From positions 2,265,001-2,329,000 of the forward strand of contig NZ_JAPENY010000002.1 of the NCBI RefSeq assembly GCF_026341825.1: 64,000 nt of DNA. The letters run 5' to 3'. The DNA is from Streptomyces sp. NBC_00620. GTDB lineage: Bacteria; Actinomycetota; Actinomycetes; Streptomycetales; Streptomycetaceae. Both the position numbers and the translations under genes were made by a program. Below the pieces are notes generated by a model, which saw only the letters and a list, made by a program, of their open reading frames with translations, searched no databases and was not told the DNA's origin. Positions 57,191 through 64,000 of this stretch are shown piece by piece. Numbering within the stretch: the first letter of the stretch is position 1; the number at the start of each line of letters is the position of its first letter.

Positions 57191-59278
57191 ATGACTGTCT
57201 TCACCACCCAGGACGGCGCTCTGGAACGGCGCGCCCCGCACGAGATCCTCGTCGTCGAACCCTGGGGCCCGCACGCGGTACGGGTCCGTGCCCGAGCACT
57301 CCGGAACCCGGACGACACGGTCGCCGGCCGCAGCCTGGACGGCAGCAGTGTCACCCACGCCGACGGGGGCGGCACCGTAGAAGGAATCGACGAAACGCTG
57401 CCCGGGGCCCTCGACATCCCTCCGCCCGACTCCATCGCCACCGCGACCGCGCACCCGGACGGCACCGCCCGGCTCGTCAACGGCCGTATCACCGTCGAGG
57501 CCGACCAGGACGGCAAGCTGCGCTTCCTGCACACCGCGACCGGCCGCGAACTCCTCGCCGACAAGCGCCCGTACACCTGGTACCCGGAGCCACGCACGTT
57601 CGCACCGCTCGGCGACGGTGCCTACCGCATCGAGCAGAGCTTCGAGGCGTACGACGACGAGCGCGTCCACGGTCTCGGTCAGCATCTGCACGGCCGCCTC
57701 GACCAGAAGGGGCTGGTGATCGACCTGGTCCAGGGCAACACCATCGTTTCCATCCCCTTCCTGCACTCCTCCCGCGGCTACGGTTTGCTGTGGAACAACC
57801 CCGCGATGGGCCGGGTCGAGCTGGGCGGCGACACGACCCGCTGGGTCGCGGACGAAGCACGCCAACTCGACTACTGGATCACGGCAGGTGACACCCCGGC
57901 CGAGATCATGCGGGCGTACGCGGACGTCACCGGCCATCCACCTCTGGTGCCCGACTGGGCCACGGGCTTCTGGCAGTCGAAGCTGCGCTACCGCACCCAG
58001 GACGAACTCCTCGCCGTGGCACGGGAGTACAAGCAGCGCGGACTGCCGCTGGCCACGATCATCTGCGACTTCTTCCACTGGACCCACATGGGCGACTGGG
58101 ACTTCGACCGGACCGACTGGCCCGACCCCGAGGGCATGGTCAAGGAGTTGGAGGCACTCGGCGTCAAGCTCGCCGTGTCCGTCTGGCCCACGGTGGAGCC
58201 CGGAAGCGACAACTACACCGCTCTGCGCGACGCGGGACTTCTCGTCGGCGACCGCCACGGCGGCCTGCTGACCTTCCCCTGGCCGTCCCGCGGCCACGGC
58301 GGGAGCCATCAGCCGATGGCCTACCTCGACTCCACCGAACCCGGTGCCCGCCGCTACCTCTGGCAGCAACTGTGCGAGCACTACCGCGAGTTGGGCGTCG
58401 CCGCCTTCTGGCTGGACGCCTGCGAACCCGACCTGACCCCGGAGTTGGCCGCCCGCGCGGCCTACGCGGTGGGTCCCGGCGTCCAGGTCGGCAACCTGTA
58501 CGGCCTCGCACAGGTCCGGGCCGTCGCCGAAGGGCTCGCGGAAGACGGCGACGACCGCCCGTTCAGCCTGATCCGCTCCGCCTGGGCCGGCAGCCAGCGT
58601 TACGGTGCCGCCCTGTGGTCCGGTGACATCCGCCCCACCTTCGAGTCCCTCGCACAGCAGGTGCGGGCCGGGCTGAACGTCGCGATGAGCGGCATCCCCT
58701 GGTGGAACACGGACATCGGCGGCTTCGGCGGCGGCGACCCCACCGACCCGGCGTACCAGGAGGTCATGGTCCGCTGGTTCCAGTACGGCACCTTCAGCCC
58801 GGTCATGCGGCTGCACGGCGACCGACAGCCCAACTGGCCCACTTTCTCAGCAGACATGACCGGCGGGCCGAACGAAGTCTGGTCCTACGGACAGGAGGCG
58901 TATCCGATCCTGTCCGCGCATCTCCACCTCCGCGAGCGCCTGCGCCCGTACCTGCTGGAACTCGCCGAGGCCACGCACCGCACCGGCGCCCCCGTCATGC
59001 GCCCGCTGTTCTTCGACTTCCCGGACGACGAACACGCCTGGAGTGTCGACGACCAGTTCCTGCTCGGCTCCGACGTCCTCGTCGCCCCGGTCACCGAGGC
59101 GGGCGCCCGGGAACGCGCGGTCTACCTCCCGGCCGGCGCCCGCTGGACCGACTCCGTCACCGGCGAACTCCACGAGGGCGGCACGACGTTGGAGGCGCCG
59201 GCGCCACTGGAGCGCATCCCGGTCTTCGTCCGCGAAGGCGCCGCCGTGGCCGCCGCGTTCACAGGGAGCGCCGGATGA
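57191..59278 (+). CDS. Glycoside hydrolase family 31 (alpha-xylosidase/alpha-glucosidase)
   Basis: A 695-residue GH31 enzyme. Visible: N-terminal beta-sandwich (DERVHGLGQHLHGRLDQKG), SSRGYGLLWNNPAMG, the barrel with LVPDWATGFWQSKLRYRTQD, DFFHWTHMGDWDFDRTDWPD, the nucleophile aspartate in AAFWLDACEPDL, the acid/base aspartate in ALWSGDIRPTF, GIPWWNTDIGGFGGG and MRLHGDR. The LDA-x-EP nucleophile context resembles alpha-xylosidases of the Xyl31 type that act on xyloglucan oligosaccharides, but alpha-glucosidase activity cannot be excluded. GAAGGAAG precedes the ATG. Its stop overlaps the next gene by four bases. Confidence 0.93.
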   Translation: MTVFTTQDGALERRAPHEILVVEPWGPHAVRVRARALRNPDDTVAGRSLDGSSVTHADGGGTVEGIDETLPGALDIPPPDSIATATAHPDGTARLVNGRITVEADQDGKLRFLHTATGRELLADKRPYTWYPEPRTFAPLGDGAYRIEQSFEAYDDERVHGLGQHLHGRLDQKGLVIDLVQGNTIVSIPFLHSSRGYGLLWNNPAMGRVELGGDTTRWVADEARQLDYWITAGDTPAEIMRAYADVTGHPPLVPDWATGFWQSKLRYRTQDELLAVAREYKQRGLPLATIICDFFHWTHMGDWDFDRTDWPDPEGMVKELEALGVKLAVSVWPTVEPGSDNYTALRDAGLLVGDRHGGLLTFPWPSRGHGGSHQPMAYLDSTEPGARRYLWQQLCEHYRELGVAAFWLDACEPDLTPELAARAAYAVGPGVQVGNLYGLAQVRAVAEGLAEDGDDRPFSLIRSAWAGSQRYGAALWSGDIRPTFESLAQQVRAGLNVAMSGIPWWNTDIGGFGGGDPTDPAYQEVMVRWFQYGTFSPVMRLHGDRQPNWPTFSADMTGGPNEVWSYGQEAYPILSAHLHLRERLRPYLLELAEATHRTGAPVMRPLFFDFPDDEHAWSVDDQFLLGSDVLVAPVTEAGARERAVYLPAGARWTDSVTGELHEGGTTLEAPAPLERIPVFVREGAAVAAAFTGSAG

Positions 59279-61554
59279 CGACCCGTACGACAGCCCGTAC
59301 GACGATCCGTGTCGACGCGCGCCCCGGTGCCGGACGGCCTATCAGCCCGGATCTGTTCGGCGCCTTCTTCGAGGACATCAACTACGCGGCGGACGGCGGG
59401 CTGTACGCCGAGCTCGTCCAGAACCGCTCCTTCGAGTACACCGTCGAGGACGCGCCCGGGTGGCACTCCCTGGCAGCGTGGGACGCGGTGGAACTCGGCG
59501 GCGGACGCGGCGAGTTGCGCACGGAGACGGCCGATCCGCTCCATCCGGCCAACCCCCACTACGCGGTGGTGGAGGTGACCAATCCGGGCGGCGGCGTGGG
59601 CCTGCTCAACCACGGCTTCGACGGCATCCCGGTCCAGGCGGGGGCCTCGTACACCCTGAGTCTCTTCGCTCGACGGCCGGAGGGTGAACTGACCTCGCTG
59701 GTCGTCCGGTTGACCGGCTCCGGCGGCACGTACGACGAAGTCCGGCTCGACGGGCTGCAGGACACCTGGACACATCACGAGGCGGTACTCACCGTCACCG
59801 CGACCGACCCCGATGCCCGGCTGCTCGTGCTCGCCACTGCCCCCGGCACCGTCCATCTGGACCTGATCTCCCTCTTCCCGGAGCACACCTTCCGGGGCAG
59901 ACGCAACGGTCTGCGCGCCGATATGGCACAGACGATCGCGGACCTGGAGCCCAAGTTCCTCCGCTTTCCCGGTGGTTGTGTCGCCCACGGCCTCGGGCTC
60001 GGAAACGTGTACCGATGGAAGGACACCGTCGGCCCGCTCGAAACGAGACGTCAGCAGTCCAACCTGTGGGGCTATCACCAGTCCGCCGGGCTCGGCTACT
60101 TCGAGTACTTCCAGTTCTGCGAGGACATCGGCGCGAAGCCGCTGCCAGTGGTGGCGGCAGGTGTCTGCTGCCAGAACACCCCGGGCGGCCAACAGGGCAT
60201 CCCGATGGACGAGATGCCCTCGTACGTCCAGGATGTTCTCGACCTCGTCGAATACGCCAACGGGCCCGCCGACTCCCCGTGGGGCGCTCTGCGGGCTGCC
60301 GCCGGCCACCCCGAGCCGTTCGGCCTGGAGTACCTCGGCGTAGGGAACGAGGACGAGATCACCCCGGCGTTCCGGGAGCGGTTCGAGATGCTCCACACGG
60401 CGCTCGCGGACCGGCATCCGGACATCAAGGTCATCGGCACGGCAGGGCCGAACCCGGCCGGTGCCGACTTCCGGGAGGGCTGGGAGTTCGCACGAAAGCT
60501 CGATCTCGCGGTGGTCGACGAGCACGCCTACCTCAGCCCGCGCTGGTTCCTCCAGAACACCGGCCGGTACGACGCCTACGACCGGGGCGGCCCGAGGGTG
60601 TACCTCGGCGAGTGGGCGTCCAAGGGCGACACCCTGCTCAACGCGCTCGCCGAGGCGGCGTACATGAACGCCCTGGAGCGCAACGGCGACATCGTGGCCC
60701 TGGCCTCGTACGCACCCTTGCTCGCCAGGTCCGGCCACACACAGTGGACCGTGGACCTCGTCCACTTCGACAGCACCGACGTACGGCTGACACCGAGTTA
60801 CCACGTACAGCGCATGCACTCCACCCACCACGGGGACGAGTACCTGCCGCACACCGTGACCGGCGCTCCGGCCGCCACGCCTCCGCCGGACCCGCTGCGC
60901 GGCGGTGGTGTGCGCCTCAGCACCGTCGACACCCGGGCCGAGTACCGAGGGCTCCGGGTGACCAGCGGTGGATCGGACTACGTCCTCGACGTCCAGGCGC
61001 GCAAGACCGAGGGGGAGGAGGGCTTCGTCATCGGCTTCGGCGCGGTGGACACGCCCGACCACTACGTCTGGAGCCTGGGCGGCTGGCACAACCAGGGCCT
61101 CACTCTCCAGCGCGTGTGCGACGGCATCGTCGAGGACGTCGACCGGGTGCCGGGGCCGATCGAGACGGGCCGCTGGTACGACATTCGGGTCGAGGTCGCC
61201 GGGCCGGTTCTCCGCTGCTTCCTTGACGACGTCCTGATCCACGAGACCGAGGACGACAGGACCGCGCCCGAGACCTTCTCCGTCTCCACAATGCGGGACA
61301 CGATTTCCGGCGATCTGCTGGTCAAGATCGCCAACCTGACTCCGGACGAAGTCACGGCCGCCATCCGTCTCGACGGGACAGACCGCGTCCCCACCCGCGC
61401 CAAGAAGACCGTCCTGACCGGTGAGTTCACGGACCGCGACAGTACACCCCACACGTCGGACATCGAGGCCGGGGCCGCCTTCGACTGCGCCGTGCCACCC
61501 CGCTCCTTCACCGTCCTCCGCCTGGCGGGCTCCAACCAGGTGACGGGAGCCTGA
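59275..61554 (+). CDS. Alpha-L-arabinofuranosidase, GH51, with carbohydrate-binding modules
   Basis: A larger 759-residue GH51 relative. N-terminal: ISPDLFGAFFEDINYAADGG, then a CBM4/9-like jelly roll (ASYTLSLFARRPEGELTSLV). The barrel has FLRFPGGCVAHGLGLGNVYR, the acid/base glutamate in YLGVGNEDEITPAF, VVDEHAYLSPRWF, and the nucleophile glutamate in RVYLGEWASKGD. A LamG/concanavalin-like domain is inserted near the C-terminus (GLRVTSGGSDYVLDVQARKT, YVWSLGGWHNQG), followed by the closing beta-sandwich. This is the architecture of large plant-type and bacterial GH51 enzymes. It lacks a signal peptide. The ATG at 59,275 overlaps the GH31 stop (ATGA). Confidence 0.92.
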   Translation: MTTRTTARTTIRVDARPGAGRPISPDLFGAFFEDINYAADGGLYAELVQNRSFEYTVEDAPGWHSLAAWDAVELGGGRGELRTETADPLHPANPHYAVVEVTNPGGGVGLLNHGFDGIPVQAGASYTLSLFARRPEGELTSLVVRLTGSGGTYDEVRLDGLQDTWTHHEAVLTVTATDPDARLLVLATAPGTVHLDLISLFPEHTFRGRRNGLRADMAQTIADLEPKFLRFPGGCVAHGLGLGNVYRWKDTVGPLETRRQQSNLWGYHQSAGLGYFEYFQFCEDIGAKPLPVVAAGVCCQNTPGGQQGIPMDEMPSYVQDVLDLVEYANGPADSPWGALRAAAGHPEPFGLEYLGVGNEDEITPAFRERFEMLHTALADRHPDIKVIGTAGPNPAGADFREGWEFARKLDLAVVDEHAYLSPRWFLQNTGRYDAYDRGGPRVYLGEWASKGDTLLNALAEAAYMNALERNGDIVALASYAPLLARSGHTQWTVDLVHFDSTDVRLTPSYHVQRMHSTHHGDEYLPHTVTGAPAATPPPDPLRGGGVRLSTVDTRAEYRGLRVTSGGSDYVLDVQARKTEGEEGFVIGFGAVDTPDHYVWSLGGWHNQGLTLQRVCDGIVEDVDRVPGPIETGRWYDIRVEVAGPVLRCFLDDVLIHETEDDRTAPETFSVSTMRDTISGDLLVKIANLTPDEVTAAIRLDGTDRVPTRAKKTVLTGEFTDRDSTPHTSDIEAGAAFDCAVPPRSFTVLRLAGSNQVTGA

Positions 61555-61555
61555 C

Positions 61556-62527
61556 GTGCGCTACAGAGAGCTGGGCCGCAGCGGGATCACCGTCTCGGAG
61601 ATCGGCTACGGCGCCTGGGGCATTGGGCAGAACGCCTGGAAGGGTGCGACGGAGGCCGAGTCCGTACGCGCCCTGCACCGGGCGATCGACCTCGGCGTGA
61701 ACCTCATCGACACCGCCCGCGGCTACGGGCGGAGTGAGCACGTCATCGGCCGTGCCCTGCGCGAGCGGGCGGCGGGCGCCGACGGGGTGTTCGTGGCGAC
61801 CAAGGCGGGACCGAAGATCCCGGCCGGCCACGAGTCGCGCGGCATCGACCCCATGGACGCCTACCCCGGATCGCACCTCCGCGAGAGCGTGGAGACCAGT
61901 CTCGCCGCGCTGGGCCTGGAGCGCATCGACCTCCTCCAGCTCCACGTGTGGCACGACGAATGGACCGGCCGCGGCGACTGGCTGGAGACCGTCGAGGCCC
62001 TCAAACGCGAGGGAAAGATCGGCCTGTTCGGCATCTCCGTCAACGACCATCAGCCGGACAACGCGCTCGCCCTCGTCCGCACCGGAGTCCTGGACACCGT
62101 CCAGGTCATCTACAACATCTTCGAACAGACCCCGTCGGACACCCTGTTGCCGGCCTGCCAGGAGTACGGCGTCGGCGTGATCGCCAGGGTCGCCCTGGAC
62201 GAGGGCGGCCTGACCGGACGGATCAAGCCCGGCGTCACCTTCCCCGAGGACGACTGGCGCAACTGGTACTTCCGCGACGACAGGCCCGCCCAGGTCGCCC
62301 GCCATGTCGGCGCGATCGTCGACGACTTGGGCATCGCACCGGACGAGATCGCGGGCACCGCCCTGCGCTTCGCCCTCGGCGGCACGGCCGTCTCCAGCGT
62401 CATCGTCGGCATGCGCGACGTCAGGAACGTCGAGCGGAACGCGGCGGTCGGAGACCAACCGCCACTGACCGCCGAGCGGTTCGCGCTCCTGGCCAAGCAT
62501 CGCTGGCAGCGCAACTTCTACACCTGA
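61556..62527 (+). CDS. Aldo/keto reductase
   Basis: A 323-residue AKR-family oxidoreductase: RYRELGRSGITVSEIGYGAW, the catalytic aspartate and tyrosine in LIDTARGYGRSEHVIG, lysine in VFVATKAGPKIP, histidine in IDLLQLHVWHDEWTG, and the cofactor-binding tail GTAVSSVIVGMRDVRNVE. It is NADPH-dependent in most relatives and may reduce a released monosaccharide (L-fucose, L-arabinose, D-xylose) or a keto sugar. The GTG at 61,556 follows the GH51 stop by one base, with GGGAG seven bases upstream. Confidence 0.92.
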   Translation: MRYRELGRSGITVSEIGYGAWGIGQNAWKGATEAESVRALHRAIDLGVNLIDTARGYGRSEHVIGRALRERAAGADGVFVATKAGPKIPAGHESRGIDPMDAYPGSHLRESVETSLAALGLERIDLLQLHVWHDEWTGRGDWLETVEALKREGKIGLFGISVNDHQPDNALALVRTGVLDTVQVIYNIFEQTPSDTLLPACQEYGVGVIARVALDEGGLTGRIKPGVTFPEDDWRNWYFRDDRPAQVARHVGAIVDDLGIAPDEIAGTALRFALGGTAVSSVIVGMRDVRNVERNAAVGDQPPLTAERFALLAKHRWQRNFYT

Positions 62528-62581
62528 CAAGCGCCGCCGCCCCCGGTCCGCCCGCCCAGAACCGAGAAGGAGCCCCCAGCA

Positions 62582-63526
62582 GTGACCTCGCCCCTCGCCC
62601 CCGCCGCCCCGCTCTTCCGGGATCCGGTCCACGACGGTGCCGCCGACCCGACCCTGATCCGCGACCGGGAGTCCGGCGACTGGTGGATGTTCTACACCGC
62701 CCGCCGGGCGAGCCTCACCACCGAGGGCGTCGGCTGGGTGCACGGCACCGACATCGGCATCGCCACCAGCGCGGACGACGGCCGTACTTGGACCTACCGC
62801 GGCATCGCCCAGGGCCTGGCCCACGAGCCGGGCCGCAACACCTACTGGGCACCGGAGATCCTCTGGCACGACGGCAGCTACCACATGTACGTCTCGTACG
62901 TCCCCGGAGTGCCCACCGACTGGGACGCCGACCGGCACATCCTGCACCACACCTCCCAGGACCTCCTGAACTGGCGCTTCGAGTCGGTCCTGGACCTGTC
63001 CAGCGACCGGGTCATCGACGCCTGCGTATGGCCACTGCCCGACGGGAGCTGGCGTATGTGGCACAAGGACGAGGCCGACGGCAACCGGATCCACGCGGCG
63101 GACTCGCCCGACCTGTTCACGTGGCGGCCCCTCGGTCGCGCACTGGACGACCAGGCGCAGGAGGGGCCCAACGTCTTCTCGCACCACGGCAGTTACTGGA
63201 TGGTCACCGACTTCTGGTCCGGGCTGTTGGTCTACCGTTCCGACGACCTGACCAGCTGGGTGCGGCAGGACGAGCCGCTCCTGGCGGGCAGGGGCAGCCG
63301 TCCGGGCGACAAGGCGATCGGCCATCACGCCTTCGCGCTCTCCCAGGGCGACGACGCGTACCTCTTCTACTTCACACACCCCGCCGACGGGCAGCGGTCC
63401 TGCGTTCAGGCCGCCCCGTTGACGGTGCGAGACGGCCGGCTGTGCTGCGAGCGGGACGCGGCATTCGGCCTGAGTCTGCGGGCGGATCGTACGCCCGCGC
63501 TGCGGGGCGGCGACGTGCCGTCCTAA
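62582..63526 (+). CDS. GH43-like five-bladed beta-propeller glycosidase
   Basis: A 314-residue protein with the beta-propeller pattern of GH43/GH117-type enzymes: VHDGAADPTLIRDRESGDWW (catalytic aspartate), MFYTARRASLTTEGVGWV, TYWAPEILWHDGSYHMYVSY, DRVIDACVWPLPDGSWRMWH, the acid glutamate in QEGPNVFSHHGSYWMVTDFW, and HHAFALSQGDDAYLFYF. No signal peptide is visible. The exact family is uncertain: it may remove arabinose or 3,6-anhydro-L-galactose-type residues. It follows the AKR gene by 54 bp with AAGGAG before the GTG at 62,582. Confidence 0.8.
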   Translation: MTSPLAPAAPLFRDPVHDGAADPTLIRDRESGDWWMFYTARRASLTTEGVGWVHGTDIGIATSADDGRTWTYRGIAQGLAHEPGRNTYWAPEILWHDGSYHMYVSYVPGVPTDWDADRHILHHTSQDLLNWRFESVLDLSSDRVIDACVWPLPDGSWRMWHKDEADGNRIHAADSPDLFTWRPLGRALDDQAQEGPNVFSHHGSYWMVTDFWSGLLVYRSDDLTSWVRQDEPLLAGRGSRPGDKAIGHHAFALSQGDDAYLFYFTHPADGQRSCVQAAPLTVRDGRLCCERDAAFGLSLRADRTPALRGGDVPS

Positions 63527-63566
63527 CGGATCCGCAACACCCCACCGAAGGGCAAAGGAGCCCGAC

Positions 63567-64000
63567 GTGACAGAAAGAGCCGCACAGCCGAAAGGCACCA
63601 CCCGTCGCAACCTACTGAAAGCCGCCACCGGTGTCGGCGTCGCAGCCCTCGCCAGCCCGCTGTTAACGGCGAGCCCGGCCTCGGCCGCGGTCGTCCACCC
63701 CGGAATGCTGCACACCGCAGCCGACTTCACCCGAATGGCCTCCAAGGTCAGCGCAGCCGCCCAGCCCTGGCAGGACGGCTGGGCCGTGCTGATCGCCAAC
63801 TCCCACTCGCTGCCCACCTACACGGCCAACCCGCAGGCGACGATCTACCGGGGCTCCGGCACCCCGGAGAACTACGGCATCCTGTACAACGACATCGCAG
63901 CCGCCTACCAGAACGCGCTGCGCTGGAAGATCCAGGGCGCCGGCGAGCACGGCAACGCGGCCCGCGACATCCTCAACGCCTGGTCGTCCACGCTCACGAC
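63567..64000 (+). CDS. Secreted alginate-lyase-family protein (5' part, cut by the window end)
   Basis: From the GTG at 63,567 (AAAGGAG upstream) the frame is open to the window end, giving 144 residues. A twin-arginine signal is seen (TRRNLLKAATGVGVAALASP, then ASAAVVHPG). The mature part reads HPGMLHTAADFTRMASKVSA, NDIAAAYQNALRWKIQGAGE and ARDILNAWSSTLTT, clearly related to the lyase encoded at 42,264-43,751. Its C-terminus, and whether it also carries an LAXTG signal, are outside the window. It is 40 bp downstream of the GH43-like gene and may be the exported depolymerase of the locus. Confidence 0.85.
   Translation, partial: MTERAAQPKGTTRRNLLKAATGVGVAALASPLLTASPASAAVVHPGMLHTAADFTRMASKVSAAAQPWQDGWAVLIANSHSLPTYTANPQATIYRGSGTPENYGILYNDIAAAYQNALRWKIQGAGEHGNAARDILNAWSSTLT

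Noticed and set aside
1..64000. CRISPR arrays, tRNA, rRNA genes or replication origins
   Set aside because: No regularly spaced repeats, cloverleaf sequences or origin-like clusters were seen while reading both strands; this was by eye and not exhaustive.

Overview
The window is high-GC DNA whose genes (S-form TetR/LacI/IclR regulators, SpoIIE-type phosphatase, Tat substrates, an LAATG sortase-E signal, an ECF sigma factor with a sugar-binding tail, many GTG starts and ATGA overlaps) point to a Streptomyces-like actinomycete, probably an accessory or chromosome-arm region rich in catabolic clusters. No tRNA, rRNA or CRISPR array was seen.

Left part (1-20,141): a truncated acyl-CoA ligase diverges from a TetR gene. 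A second TetR gene, flanked by near-identical 18-bp repeats, diverges from an acyl-CoA dehydrogenase and a 3-hydroxyacyl-CoA dehydrogenase. A 990-residue GAF/PAS/SpoIIE/HATPase signalling phosphatase follows. Then comes an eleven-gene minus-strand operon (19,381 to 7,331): PhyH-type dioxygenase, SCP2-like protein, glutamine-synthetase-like gamma-glutamyl ligase, zinc alcohol dehydrogenase, PuuD-like hydrolase, PuuC-like aldehyde dehydrogenase, imine-reductase-like protein, MDR reductase, DAP-dehydrogenase-like and saccharopine-dehydrogenase-like proteins, and an acyl-CoA ligase. It reads as a gamma-glutamylation route for an amine or amino alcohol. Its promoter carries the same 16-bp inverted repeat as the promoter of the ligase at the left edge, suggesting one regulon.

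Middle (20,142-30,003): an alpha/beta hydrolase, a 160-bp MITE-like element, a sugar ABC transporter, a D-hydroxyacid dehydrogenase and a LacI regulator that share three aligned operator-like 14-mers, then broken genes (an ABM-like protein and a cytochrome P450 whose haem cysteine codon reads Arg), then aroQ divergent from an IclR regulator.

30,250-42,153: a tightly overlapping meta-cleavage operon (hydratase, acetaldehyde dehydrogenase, aldolase, oxalocrotonate decarboxylase, tautomerase, CMD-family protein, extradiol dioxygenase, TIM-barrel protein), then a truncated ROK regulator, a carboxylesterase, an MHS transporter, a quinate/shikimate dehydrogenase and a TetR regulator. With aroQ this looks like a quinate/shikimate-to-aromatic-ring-cleavage module, but a semialdehyde dehydrogenase is missing.

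42,264-64,000: a plant-polysaccharide locus: two related alginate-lyase-family enzymes at its ends, a transmembrane sigma factor with an AbfB domain, GH95, GH2, LacI, a sugar ABC transporter, GH51, GH31, a second GH51, an aldo/keto reductase and a GH43-like protein. The enzyme set fits trimming of fucosylated/arabinosylated xyloglucan-type oligosaccharides. All functions are inferred from sequence; no searches were run.
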